DNA from: Intrasporangiaceae bacterium
Lineage (GTDB): Bacteria > Actinomycetota > Actinomycetes > Actinomycetales > Dermatophilaceae
NCBI GenBank assembly: GCA_021324575.1
Contig: JAJPIW010000083.1
Location: 1 to 64,000, forward strand
Reading direction: 5' to 3'
Length of the DNA: 64,000 nucleotides
Positions 42,285 to 50,798 of the stretch are shown here, piece by piece. Under the pieces are notes generated by a model. That model had not been told where the DNA came from and ran no database searches. It saw only the letters and a program-made list of their open reading frames with translations. Numbering within the stretch: position 1 is the stretch's first letter; the number at the start of each line of letters is the position of its first letter. Made by a program: the position numbers and the translations under genes.

Positions 42285-42407
42285 GCTGTATCTCCTTCGG
42301 GCAGTGGCCTCAGTGGCCTGGGTGCTTCATGGGTCGTGGGGTTCTGGGCTGCTGGTGGGGCCGATCTACCGCCGCGTGTGCGGTCGTCCAGCCCGGGAAC
42401 GTGCAGG

Positions 42408-43487
42408 TCAGGCGCCTGCCGGCTCCGGCGGAGCGGCGTCGGTGCCATCGGAGTCGACGCGCTTGCCGCCCGTCGGACCGTCCTGGCTCTGCTCGCCCGG
42501 GCGAGGGCCGGAGCCCTTGGCTCGTTTCTTGCCCTTGGGCTGCTGCCGCTGGCCACTGGTCGGCTTCTCGGGCGCACTGTCGCCGTTGTCGAGGCCGACG
42601 GCCTCGGTGGCAAGGCCCTTGACGGTGATCTCCTTGACCGACTTGCCCCGGCGTTCGTGCCGTTCGCGCATGGCCTTGTCGGCAGGGGACCCCGGGGCCG
42701 GCATCCGGCGGATCACGTAGAACTGCTGGAGCATCGACCACACGTTGGTCGTGAACCAGTAGAGCAGGACACCGATCGGGAAGTTGACGCCGGAGATCGC
42801 GAAGAACAGCGGCATCACGTAGAGCAGCACCTTCTGCTGCTTGGCGAACGGGTTGTCCAGGGCCGACGCCGGCATGTTCTTCATCATCAGCTGACGCTGC
42901 GTCGTGAACGTCGAGGCCGACATCAGCACGATGAGCAGGACGGTGAGGATCCGGGTGTTGGTGTTGGCAGCGGTCGTGAACTTGGCAGACAGCTGGGCCC
43001 CGAAGATGGCGGCAGACTCGGCCTGGCTGGCGACCACCTTGGTGATCGGGCCGATCGCGTCCTTCTTGCCGTGGGCGATGTCGGCCAAGCCGTTGAGCAC
43101 GCGGAACAGCCCGAAGAAGAACGGTGACTGGAGAAGGATCGGCAGGCACGAGCTGAACGGGTTGGTGCCCGTCCGCTTGTACAGCTCCATCGTCTCGGAC
43201 GTGAGCGCCTGGCGGGAGTCAGGGTCGTTCTTGCCCTTGTACTTCTTCTGGATCTTCTGCAGCTCGGGCTGGATGATCTGCATCCGTCGCGAGGCGTGGA
43301 TCTGCTTGACGAACAGCGGGATCATGGCGGCCCGCATAACGAGGACCAGGCCGACGATCGACAGACCCCAGGTCCAGCCGGAAGCTTCCGGCATACCGAT
43401 CGTCGTGAACAGCTGGTGCCAGCCGTACATGATCCAGGCGACGAGCCACTCAATGGGCGTCAAGATGGTCTGGATGAAGTTTCCCAT
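42408..43487 (-). CDS. yidC: Membrane protein insertase YidC
   Basis: 359 residues with about five membrane segments. The family blocks VMRAAMIPLFVKQIHASRRMQIIQPELQKIQKKYKGK and NPFSSCLPILLQSPFFFGLFRVLNGL are clear, and the hydrophilic-groove Arg lies in the first of these. Inserts proteins into the inner membrane, alone or with Sec. The C-terminal tail (about 290-359) is Lys/Arg/Pro-rich and could touch the ribosome. The 123-bp gap to jag holds nothing recognised beyond the jag ribosome site. Confidence 0.95.
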   Translation of the reverse strand: MGNFIQTILTPIEWLVAWIMYGWHQLFTTIGMPEASGWTWGLSIVGLVLVMRAAMIPLFVKQIHASRRMQIIQPELQKIQKKYKGKNDPDSRQALTSETMELYKRTGTNPFSSCLPILLQSPFFFGLFRVLNGLADIAHGKKDAIGPITKVVASQAESAAIFGAQLSAKFTTAANTNTRILTVLLIVLMSASTFTTQRQLMMKNMPASALDNPFAKQQKVLLYVMPLFFAISGVNFPIGVLLYWFTTNVWSMLQQFYVIRRMPAPGSPADKAMRERHERRGKSVKEITVKGLATEAVGLDNGDSAPEKPTSGQRQQPKGKKRAKGSGPRPGEQSQDGPTGGKRVDSDGTDAAPPEPAGA

Positions 43488-43564
43488 GCTGTCCTGTCCT
43501 CGGGAGCGGCCTGGCCGCCTGTTCGCCCATCGCTGGGCCGGTCAAAGTTCGTATGCCGCGACCC

Positions 43565-43840
43565 TCAGTGCGGCGCGGCCACCGGGTGGTCATGGTGTCG
43601 CCGGTCGGTCCTGGGTGGGACATGGTCGACGCCGCCGGGGTTCCACGGGTGGCATCGGAACAACCGACGGACCGCCAGCCAGGTTCCCCTGACCGGGCCG
43701 TACCGCTCCAGGGCGGTCACGGCATACGCGGAGCACGAGGGGTAGAACCGGCAGGTGGGCGGTCGCATCGGGGACCAGATGCGCTGGTAGACCCGGATCG
43801 CTGCGATGAGCGGCCAGGCGAGGGTCCGCTCCAGGGTCAC
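43565..43840 (-). CDS. yidD: Membrane protein insertion factor YidD
   Basis: 91 residues. The family signature is complete: [50 protein letters not shown]. An amphipathic N-terminal helix binds the inner membrane surface near YidC. GTG at 43840 overlaps the rnpA stop as GTGA. The tail after about 75 is His/Arg-rich ([15 protein letters not shown]). Confidence 0.93.
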   Translation of the reverse strand: MTLERTLAWPLIAAIRVYQRIWSPMRPPTCRFYPSCSAYAVTALERYGPVRGTWLAVRRLFRCHPWNPGGVDHVPPRTDRRHHDHPVAAPH

Positions 43841-44208
43841 GAGGCCCGCCTAGCTGACGCCTTGGCGACCGCAGCGGGAAGGCAGACGTCGAGCGCTGCG
43901 CCCAGCTCGGACGAGTTCGCCTGTCCTGCAATGGGATTGGCTCTCACGACGAGATCGAACCCGCAAGGGACGACGTCGAGGCGAGCAGCCAGCTGCGCGC
44001 GGAGACGGCGCTTGGTGCGGTTGCGGATAACCGCGATGCCGACGGCCTTGGAGACGACAAGACCGACCCGCGGCGGTTGACCCGCCCGCGTGTCGGTCTG
44101 GTTGGCGTGCACCACGAGCAGTCGTGTCGCTGCTCGAGCCCCACCTGGACCCTTGAGCACTGCCGCGAAGTCGGCGCGTTCCCGCAACCTGTGCCGCGCG
44201 GGCAGCAC
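43837..44208 (-). CDS. rnpA: Ribonuclease P protein component
   Basis: 123 residues. The RNR motif and central cleft are seen in [26 protein letters not shown] (about 48-73). Binds the RNase P RNA to process tRNA 5' ends. GTG at 44208 gives [13 protein letters not shown], the normal N-terminus; it lies 10 bp after rpmH in the usual rpmH-rnpA-yidD order. Confidence 0.94.
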   Translation of the reverse strand: MLPARHRLRERADFAAVLKGPGGARAATRLLVVHANQTDTRAGQPPRVGLVVSKAVGIAVIRNRTKRRLRAQLAARLDVVPCGFDLVVRANPIAGQANSSELGAALDVCLPAAVAKASARRAS

Positions 44209-44218
44209 GGTGCGGGCC

Positions 44219-44356
44219 TCAGGCGGAGAGCTCGGCGCGACCCTTGCGACGACGGGCCGCCAGGATGGCGCGGCCGGCGCGGGTACGCATGCGCAGGCGG
44301 AAGCCGTGCGTCTTGGCGCGGCGACGGTTGTTCGGCTGGAAAGTACGCTTGCTCAC
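44219..44356 (-). CDS. rpmH: 50S ribosomal protein L34
   Basis: 45 residues ([19 protein letters not shown] at the start, ending in RKGRAELSA), nearly invariant in the family. It begins at GTG 44356, as the usual Ser-Lys-Arg follows at once. A GGAG lies about 13 bases upstream. It heads the leftward operon rpmH-rnpA-yidD-yidC-jag-rsmG and is divergent from dnaA. Confidence 0.96.
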   Translation of the reverse strand: MSKRTFQPNNRRRAKTHGFRLRMRTRAGRAILAARRRKGRAELSA

Positions 44357-44879
44357 GTCGGTTCTTTCTCCGGGTCGTGCTCGAGGCACGGATCTGTGTG
44401 GTGCGGGTCTGTGGGCCGGCCGGGCTCGGCCGCCGTCGGAAACCCACGCCGAAACTGGCGGGCGCGGGCATGCGAGAACGGCCGATGTGTGGACAGGCCG
44501 TCCCAACGGTACGGGACCGCCCCGGATGGGGTCAAACCGGCCAGGCCGGCGCGAGCCGGCCGAGACGGCATACGGCGATTAGGACCAGAACCCACAAACT
44601 TTTCCATCCCTGCCGCGCCATCGGTAGCGCGACACGCCGAGGTTCTGGTACAAATTGCGGCTACTTATCGGTAAGCGGCGGTGGACGGGGTTGCCGGGGA
44701 CCGATCACCTTGTTAGCGTCGCCTCTCAACCCCCGCCCTGGTGGGGCCCCTCCCGGGCCTCCGGTGGACCGGTGCGGTGACCCTTACCCACAATCTGTGG
44801 ACAAAGGTGTGGATTGCGTCCTCTCGGGGGTGCACCCGAGCCTCGGACGGCCCGGGGTGAGTGAGGTGTTGGAGGTTCG
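44357..44879. promoter_or_regulatory. rpmH-dnaA divergent promoter region with DnaA boxes
   Basis: This 523-bp gap has no gene. A perfect DnaA box (TGTGGACAA, minus strand) is at 44796-44804 and a weaker one, TGTGGATTG, at 44808-44816. They lie 65-85 bp before the dnaA GTG, a typical place for DnaA autoregulation. A CGGCATAC copy is at 44567. A possible dnaA promoter is ttgccg (about 44690) with ttagcg 16 bp on, which is weak. GGAGGT at about 44871 serves dnaA. Confidence 0.7.
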
Positions 44880-46367
44880 GTGCCCGACGGCGACACAAGT
44901 TATGCCCACGTCTGGCAGACCGCTCTGGACACCCTGGACGCCGACGGCATCCCCATGCAGCAACGGGCCTTTCTCTCCCTCGCCAAGCTGATCGGCCTGA
45001 TCGACGGAACCGCCCTCATCGCCGTCCCGAACGACTACACCAAGGACGTGGTCGAGACCAAGATCCGCGGGCAGCTGTCCCAGGCCCTCGCCGACCAGTA
45101 CGGCCACGACATCCGGCTCGCCGTCACCGTCGACGCCTCGCTCACCGAGCCCCACCCTGCACCGCCCACCCGCGGTCTGGCGTCGGTGCGGCCACTCACC
45201 GGCGGCGACGACGCGGCATACGGCGATGACGAGGACGACTACGAGGCCCAGGACACGATCGACTCGGCGCCTGACACCACGTTCGTCGCCCAACGGCAGC
45301 AGCGCGGCCAGAAGCCGGTGCCCGAGCTCATCGAGCACACCCGGCTCAACCCCAAGTACACCTTCGACACCTTCGTCATCGGCGCGAGCAACCGGTTCGC
45401 CCACGCAGCGGCGGTCGCGGTCGCCGAGGCGCCGGCCAAGGCCTACAACCCGCTCTTCGTCTATGGCGAGTCCGGGCTGGGCAAGACCCACCTGCTGCAC
45501 GCGATCGGCCACTACGCCCGCAACCTCTACCCGCATGTGCGGGTGCGCTACGTGAACTCCGAGGAGTTCACCAACGACTTCATCAACTCGATCCGCGATG
45601 ACAAGGCCGCCAACTTCCAGAGCCGCTACCGCGAGGTCGACGTCCTGCTCATCGACGACATCCAGTTCCTGCAGGGCAAGGTGCAGACCCAGGAGGAGTT
45701 CTTCCACACCTTCAACACGCTGCACAACGCCAACAAGCAGGTCGTCATCACCAGCGACGTGCCTCCGAAGCTGCTGTCCGGCTTCGAGGAGCGGATGCGC
45801 TCGCGGTTCGAGTGGGGACTGCTCACCGACGTCCAGCCGCCCGACCTGGAGACCCGGATCGCCATCTTGCGCAAGAAGGCGATCCAGGAGCGGCTCTCGG
45901 TCCCCGACGACGTGCTGGAGTTCATCGCCTCCCGGATCTCGACCAACATCCGCGAGCTCGAGGGCGCCCTGATCCGGGTGACCGCGTTCGCCAGCCTCAA
46001 CCGGCAGCCGGTCGACATGGGCCTGGCCGAGATCGTCCTGAAGGACCTCATCCCCAGCGACTCGGCCTCCCAGATCACCGGCGGCACGATCATGGTCCAG
46101 ACGGCGGCCTACTTCGGGCTCACCGTCGAGGACCTCCAGGGCTCTTCCCGCTCCCGGGTGCTCGTCAACGCCCGCCAGATCGCGATGTACCTGTGCCGCG
46201 AGCTGACCGACCTGTCCCTTCCCAAGATCGGCCAGCAGTTCGGTGGCCGCGACCACACGACGGTCATGCACGCCGACAAGAAGATCCGCCAGCTGATGGC
46301 CGAGCGACGCGCGATCTACAACCAGGTCACCGAGCTGACCAACCGGATCAAGCAACAGTCCCGCTGA
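44880..46367 (+). CDS. dnaA: Chromosomal replication initiator DnaA
   Basis: 495 residues. N-terminal DnaB-contact domain, an acidic linker with DDEDDYEAQD (about 117-126), the AAA+ core with GESGLGKTHLLHA (about 196) and LLIDDIQFLQGK, and the C-terminal DnaA-box binding domain with GRDHTTVMHADKKI. It begins with GTG behind GGAGGTT. It opens duplex DNA at the boxes located beyond the next two genes (47985-48334). The linker holds CGGCATAC at 45215, encoding Ala-Ala-Tyr. Confidence 0.98.
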   Translation: MPDGDTSYAHVWQTALDTLDADGIPMQQRAFLSLAKLIGLIDGTALIAVPNDYTKDVVETKIRGQLSQALADQYGHDIRLAVTVDASLTEPHPAPPTRGLASVRPLTGGDDAAYGDDEDDYEAQDTIDSAPDTTFVAQRQQRGQKPVPELIEHTRLNPKYTFDTFVIGASNRFAHAAAVAVAEAPAKAYNPLFVYGESGLGKTHLLHAIGHYARNLYPHVRVRYVNSEEFTNDFINSIRDDKAANFQSRYREVDVLLIDDIQFLQGKVQTQEEFFHTFNTLHNANKQVVITSDVPPKLLSGFEERMRSRFEWGLLTDVQPPDLETRIAILRKKAIQERLSVPDDVLEFIASRISTNIRELEGALIRVTAFASLNRQPVDMGLAEIVLKDLIPSDSASQITGGTIMVQTAAYFGLTVEDLQGSSRSRVLVNARQIAMYLCRELTDLSLPKIGQQFGGRDHTTVMHADKKIRQLMAERRAIYNQVTELTNRIKQQSR

Positions 46368-46452
46368 GCCCGGTTTCGGGCGCTCGTCAGTGGGTCCGGC
46401 GGCGGCGCGCGCCGACCGGGTCGGGTCGGCTCCTTGCGCGAAAACTGTTGTG

Positions 46453-46478
46453 CGGCATACGAACTCATCCGTATGCCG
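46453..46478. terminator. Hairpin made of an inverted CGGCATAC pair
   Basis: cggcatacg (46453-46461), 8-base loop, cgtatgccg (46470-46478). The 9-bp stem is perfect. It lies 86 bp past the dnaA stop, between convergent dnaA and the F420-type reductase gene. Confidence 0.7.
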
Positions 46479-46512
46479 GGCGCTCCCCTCTCCCTGCCCG
46501 ACGCACCCAGAA

Positions 46513-46541
46513 ACCTAACCTCTGCTAGCAGAAGGTAGGTC
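46513..46541. repeat. TCTGCTAGCAGA palindrome element, copy 1
   Basis: The 12-bp palindrome TCTGCTAGCAGA (46521-46532) sits in a longer imperfect stem from acctaacc to aaggtaggt. The same core with the same flanks (acctctgctagcagaag) recurs at 55187 and 55247. A second terminator for the convergent pair is plausible. Confidence 0.7.
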
Positions 46542-46610
46542 GGAGGGGGTCCGCGGTCCCTGGGGTCGACGGGCTGCGGGGGACCAGGGAGACCTCCCCG
46601 GGTCTCGGGA

Positions 46611-47093
46611 TCAGCGGACGGGGAGGATCCGGAAGACGGGGAAGCCGGGCGCGATCCTGGCGACATCGGCGTCGCTCGAGTGCTTGTCGATGCCCTCGAA
46701 GAACCGGCCGACCTCCCAGCCCCACGCCTTGAGGTAGGCGCGCAGGATCGGGGTCTTGTCGGCGTCCGGGACCTCCTCGACGGTGAACGCTTCCGCGCGG
46801 CGACCCAGGCGCAGCTCGCCGCCGCGGGCGACCCGGATGTTGCGCACCCACTGGGTGTGTCCGCGAGGAGCCACGAGGTACCGCTGCCCGTCGACGGTCA
46901 GCGGGTTGACCGGGTTGGTTCGCCACTGCCCGCTCGATCGGCCGCGGACAGCCAGGATGCGCGAGCCGTAGAGGCTGACGCCGTGGGCAGCCAGCCAGCC
47001 GACGGCCTCGTTGAAACGAACGTCCATGGACTTGGTCGGTGGGAGGTACCGCTGGTTCGGCCGACCCGGGTCGGTGGGGAGTGGCTCGGTCAT
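46611..47093 (-). CDS. Deazaflavin (F420)-dependent nitroreductase family protein
   Basis: 160 residues, standard for the Ddn-like family (PF04075). Blocks include YGSRILAVRGRSSGQWRTNPVNPLTVDGQRYLVAPRG and WVRNIRVARGGELRLGRRAEAF. Such proteins bind F420 and reduce quinones or xenobiotics. ATG at 47093 (MTEPLPTD) follows GAGAAGG. It is divergent from a TetR gene, with paired operator-like repeats between, so it is probably induced when that TetR binds a ligand. The pair lies between dnaA and oriC/dnaN, which are usually adjacent, and so looks like a later insertion. Confidence 0.88.
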   Translation of the reverse strand: MTEPLPTDPGRPNQRYLPPTKSMDVRFNEAVGWLAAHGVSLYGSRILAVRGRSSGQWRTNPVNPLTVDGQRYLVAPRGHTQWVRNIRVARGGELRLGRRAEAFTVEEVPDADKTPILRAYLKAWGWEVGRFFEGIDKHSSDADVARIAPGFPVFRILPVR

Positions 47094-47229
47094 GGCGTGG
47101 ACCTTCTCGTGAGGGGAGAATCTGAGAACACTGTTCTTACAAGAGGAGTGTGCGACGCTCGGATGCGGGTTGTCAAGAATGATGTTCTCATTTGTGGCTG
47201 ATGTTCTGTCCATGTGCGAGGATCACCGG
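47094..47229. promoter_or_regulatory. Divergent promoter with two AGAAnnnTGTTCT operators
   Basis: AGAACACTGTTCT (47125-47137) is a perfect 13-bp palindrome; AGAATGATGTTCT (47176-47188) matches it at 10 of 13 positions. Their centres are 51 bp apart, close to five helical turns. They lie between the reductase gene and the tetR gene and are most likely the TetR binding sites. Confidence 0.6.
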
Positions 47230-47979
47230 GTGACGACGAGCACGACCGGGGTCCCCGGCATCCGCGAGCGCAACCGGGCCGCCATCGAGGCGGAGATCCT
47301 CACGGTGGGCAGAAGGCACCTCGCCGAGGTCGGGGCGGCGGCGCTCTCGCTGCGCGCAGTCGCTCGGGACCTGGGGATGGTGCCCTCGGCGCTCTACCGC
47401 TATGTCGCGGGTCGCGACGACCTGCTCACACTCCTCATCGTCGCTGCCTACGACGATCTGGCCGACGCCGTCGACGCCGCCCTCGCCAGGCAGCAGACCG
47501 AGCAGCCGGCGAGCGGACCCCGGGCCGCGTTCACGGCGATCGCCACAGCCACCCGACGGTGGGCGCTGACACACCCCCACGAGCACGCGCTGATCTTCGG
47601 CTCCCCCGTCCCCGGCTACACGGCCCCCGCCGAGCGGACGACTGGACCCGGCACGCGGGTCGACGCCCACCTCATCGCACTGTTCTCCGGTCTCGACGCC
47701 CCCCCTCTGCCCGGCGTGGACCCGGCGACGCAGGAGCTCGGTGCTGCCAGCCTCGCCGACACGCTCCAGGACCCAATGTTCCTCGGCGCGAACCTGTCGC
47801 CCACCGAGCTCCTGCGTGGCGTGACGGCCTGGACCCTGGTTCTCGGCGCCGTGAGCAGCGAGCTGTTCGAACACCACGGTCCCGACCTGGCCACGGACCG
47901 AGACGCACACTTCGCTGCGGTCGTCGACCTGGCTGCCGCCCTGGCCTTCCCCCCGGACTCCCCGGACTCCCAGTCTTGA
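47230..47979 (+). CDS. TetR family regulator
   Basis: About 249 residues. The helix-turn-helix is clear: EILTVGRRHLAEVGAAALSLRAVARDLGMVPSALYRYVAGRDDLL (about 18-62). The C-terminal domain contains ATRRWALTHPHEHALIFGSPVPGY, the WHG-type ligand domain. GTG at 47230 has GAGGA 7 bases upstream; ATG at 47212 would add six residues. It is divergent from the F420-type reductase gene and probably represses it and itself. Its 3' end runs directly into the DnaA-box region. Confidence 0.88.
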   Translation: MTTSTTGVPGIRERNRAAIEAEILTVGRRHLAEVGAAALSLRAVARDLGMVPSALYRYVAGRDDLLTLLIVAAYDDLADAVDAALARQQTEQPASGPRAAFTAIATATRRWALTHPHEHALIFGSPVPGYTAPAERTTGPGTRVDAHLIALFSGLDAPPLPGVDPATQELGAASLADTLQDPMFLGANLSPTELLRGVTAWTLVLGAVSSELFEHHGPDLATDRDAHFAAVVDLAAALAFPPDSPDSQS

Positions 47980-48575
47980 TCGCGTCGTCCACATGTTGTC
48001 CACAGGTTGTGGGGTCATCGACGCCGATCCGTAACCTGAACCACCCCCAAACTCCACCCGGCGGGCTCCTTCATCCACCGACTGTGGATGGATATGTGGA
48101 GATGTTATGTCCGTTATGACCATCACTACAGGTGGTTGTCCACAGCACCTGTGGACAACTGTGGACAACCAGGTCATACGTGGGGACGTACGTGCCTTCA
48201 TCGGGGGACGGGTCGTGGACGACTTCGGTCGTCCACGACAGCGACTCCGTCGTCCGCAGCCGGCCACACCGACTGTCCACACCCCGATCCGGCTGCTGAC
48301 CTGCGACGTCGTCACTTCTCCACACCGTCCACACCGCCGAAGATGACGATGAACCCTCAAAGGTCCATGGATCACCCCGATCACGACCCGACCCGGGAAA
48401 CGCCCGGTAAAGAACGTCAAGCACCCCGCCCGGTCGGCTACCGCAGGAACGCGGCATACGGCTAAGGTCAGTGCCCCGGGCGTCAAGACACCAGTCCTTG
48501 CCGACGCCCGACCACGAGTCCATTGATCAGGTGCATGGGTGCCCGCGTGCCGCGGGCCACGAAGGGCGGTATGCC
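47980..48575. other. oriC: Replication origin oriC
   Basis: This 596-bp gap before dnaN carries many DnaA boxes. Perfect TTGTCCACA or its complement occurs at 47996-48004, 48136-48144, 48150-48158 and 48160-48168; the last three lie within 33 bp in mixed orientation. Near matches occur at 47985, 48083, 48273, 48316 and 48326. A 12-bp inverted repeat, GTCGTGGACGAC (48212-48223) with its complement (48228-48239), is built of weak boxes. The least GC-rich part, about 48100-48130, may be the unwinding element. CGGCATAC copies lie at 48453 and 48569. A position before dnaN is normal; two genes separating it from dnaA is not. Confidence 0.93.
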
Positions 48576-49709
48576 GTGAAGTTCAGGGTCGAACGCGACG
48601 TTCTGGCCGAGGCGGTCACCTGGGTTGCCCGTGGGCTTCCGAACCGGCCGCCGGTGCCGGTGCTCGCCGGCGTGCTCATAGAGGCCGACGGCGAGGGGAC
48701 CCTCACCCTGTCGGCCTTCGACTACGAGGTCTCGGCCCGGATCACCGTCCCGGCCGACGTGGCCGAGGGCGGAACCGTCCTGGTGCTGGGCCGCCTTCTC
48801 GCCGACATCTCCCGCAACCTGCCCGCAAAGCCGATCGACGTGTCCACCGAGGGCAACAAGGTCCAGGTCACCTGTGGCTCCAGCCGGTTCAGCCTGCTGG
48901 CCATGCCGGCTGCCGAGTACCCGACGCTGCCGACCAGCCCGGCACCGAGCGGGACCATCTCCGGCGACGTCTTCACCCAAGCCGTCGCCCAGGTGTCCAT
49001 CGCGGCCGACCGCGGCGACACGCTGCCGATCCTCACCGGCGTCCGGGTCGAGATCGAGGGCGAGAAGATGACCCTCCTCGCGACCGACCGGTACCGCCTG
49101 GCGATGCGCGAGCTCACCTGGAACCCCACCGAGTCCGACGCCAGCCACGTCGCACTCATCCCGGCCCGAACCCTCTCCGAGACGGCCAAGGCGCTCGGCG
49201 CGTCCGGCAAGGTCGACCTCTCCCTCGGCGGCTCCGCCGGTGGCGACGGCCTTGTCGGCTTCGAGTCCGGCTCCCGACGGACCACGAGCCGGCTGCTCGA
49301 CGGCGAGTACCCCAAGGTCTCCTCGATCTTCCCCACGTCGGTGGACTCCGAGGCCGTCGTGTCGACCGCCGAGCTCGTCGAGGCGGTCAAGCGAGTCGCC
49401 CTCGTCGCCGAGCGCAACACCCCGGTCCGGTTGAAGTTCACCGACGGCCAGCTCACGATCGAGGCCGGCACGGGCGACGACGCCCAGGCCTCCGAAGCCG
49501 TCGAGTCGACCCTCACCGGGCCGGAGCTGGAGATCGCCTTCAACCCGCACTTCCTCCTCGACGGGCTCGGTGCGGTCGGCACGGCATACAGCCGCTTCTC
49601 CTTCACCCAGCCCTCACGACCGGCGGTCCTCTCCGGTCAGGCCGAGGCCGACGGAGAGGCGGACGCGTCCTATCGCTACGTCCTCATGCCGGTCCGGTTC
49701 GCTTCCTGA
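48576..49709 (+). CDS. dnaN: DNA polymerase III beta subunit (sliding clamp)
   Basis: 377 residues, the usual size. Starts GTG AAG TTC (KFRVERDVLAEAVTWVARGLP), with GAAGGG about 10 bases upstream. The three repeated clamp folds can be traced, with VPVLAGVLIEADGEGTLTLSAFDYEVSA, LPILTGVRVEIEGEKMTLLATDRYRLAMRE and the C-terminal YRYVLMPVRF. It forms the ring that tethers polymerase III. gnd follows after 98 bp, a gap with a short cacacacac run (about 49755-49764). Confidence 0.97.
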   Translation: MKFRVERDVLAEAVTWVARGLPNRPPVPVLAGVLIEADGEGTLTLSAFDYEVSARITVPADVAEGGTVLVLGRLLADISRNLPAKPIDVSTEGNKVQVTCGSSRFSLLAMPAAEYPTLPTSPAPSGTISGDVFTQAVAQVSIAADRGDTLPILTGVRVEIEGEKMTLLATDRYRLAMRELTWNPTESDASHVALIPARTLSETAKALGASGKVDLSLGGSAGGDGLVGFESGSRRTTSRLLDGEYPKVSSIFPTSVDSEAVVSTAELVEAVKRVALVAERNTPVRLKFTDGQLTIEAGTGDDAQASEAVESTLTGPELEIAFNPHFLLDGLGAVGTAYSRFSFTQPSRPAVLSGQAEADGEADASYRYVLMPVRFAS

Positions 49710-49807
49710 GGACAGGCTGTTGCCGCGTTGGTAGCGTTCACCCGGAGTTGAAGTCACACACACACGATCCGCGCGTCGACAGACGCCCGTCGCACCAAGG
49801 AGCAGAC

Positions 49808-50797
49808 ATGCAGCTGGGACTCATCGGTCTGGGCAAGATGGGCGGCAACATGCGCGAGCGGATCCGCCGCGGCGGCCACGAGGTCATCGGCTACGACCTC
49901 AACCCCAAGGTGTCCGACGTCAAGTCCCTCGCCGAGCTGGTCCAGAAGCTCGAGGCCCCGCGCGTGGTGTGGACCATGGTCGCCGCCGGCGAGATCACGA
50001 GGCAGACCATCGCCCAGCTCGCCGACCTCCTCGAGCCCGGTGACCTCGTCATCGACGGTGGCAACAGCCGCTTCACCGACGACTTCGAGAACGAGAAGCT
50101 GTTGAAGGCCAAGGGAATTGGCTACATGGACTGTGGCGTCTCCGGCGGGATCTGGGGACTCCAGAACGGCTATGGCCTGATGGTCGGCGGCACCAACGCC
50201 AACGTCAAGCGAGGCATGCCGATCTTCGACGCGCTGCGTCCCGAGGGCCCGCGCGACGAGGGCTTCGTCCACGCCGGCTCGGTCGGCGCCGGGCACTACA
50301 CCAAGATGGTCCACAACGGCATCGAGTACGGCCTGATGGCGGCATACGCCGAGGGCTTCGAGCTGCTCGAGCGCAAGGACATCGTCAAGAACGTCGCCGG
50401 TGCCTTCAAGGCGTGGAGCCGTGGCACCGTCGTCCGGTCCTGGTTGCTCGACCTCATGGTCGAGGCGTTGGACAAGAACCCCACCCTCGAAGGCGTCTCG
50501 GACTACACGGTCGACTCCGGGGAAGGCAAGTGGACGGTCGAGGAGGCCATCGCCCTCGACGTCCCGATGCCGGTCATCTCGGCCTCACTCTTCGCCCGGT
50601 TCGCCTCCCGGCAGGAGACCAGCCCGACCATGCAGGCCGTGGCGGCGCTGCGCGGCGGGTTCGGCGGGCACCAGGTGATGACGATCGAGGAGGGCGACGC
50701 TCTGCGCAGGGCCAACGGGTCCAAGGCCCCGGCCGCGAAGAAGGCGGCCAAGAAGGCGCCCGCCAAGAAGGCCGCGGCCAAGAAGGCCGGCGGCTGA
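49808..50797 (+). CDS. gnd: 6-phosphogluconate dehydrogenase (decarboxylating) with Lys/Ala-rich tail
   Basis: 329 residues, the short NAD-type form. Cofactor motif [17 protein letters not shown], then [10 protein letters not shown], and [16 protein letters not shown] with the catalytic Lys. Oxidises 6-phosphogluconate to ribulose 5-phosphate. The last 25 or so residues are [20 protein letters not shown], like histone H1 or HU tails, not needed for the enzyme fold. ATG follows AAGGAG. gnd between dnaN and recF is also the streptomycete order. The stop is one base before the recF start. Confidence 0.95.
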   Translation: MQLGLIGLGKMGGNMRERIRRGGHEVIGYDLNPKVSDVKSLAELVQKLEAPRVVWTMVAAGEITRQTIAQLADLLEPGDLVIDGGNSRFTDDFENEKLLKAKGIGYMDCGVSGGIWGLQNGYGLMVGGTNANVKRGMPIFDALRPEGPRDEGFVHAGSVGAGHYTKMVHNGIEYGLMAAYAEGFELLERKDIVKNVAGAFKAWSRGTVVRSWLLDLMVEALDKNPTLEGVSDYTVDSGEGKWTVEEAIALDVPMPVISASLFARFASRQETSPTMQAVAALRGGFGGHQVMTIEEGDALRRANGSKAPAAKKAAKKAPAKKAAAKKAGG

Positions 50798-50798
50798 T

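Noticed and set aside
41798-42622. An Arg/Pro/Ser-rich 274-residue frame opposite jag and yidC
   Set aside because: Antisense shadow with extreme composition and no ribosome site.
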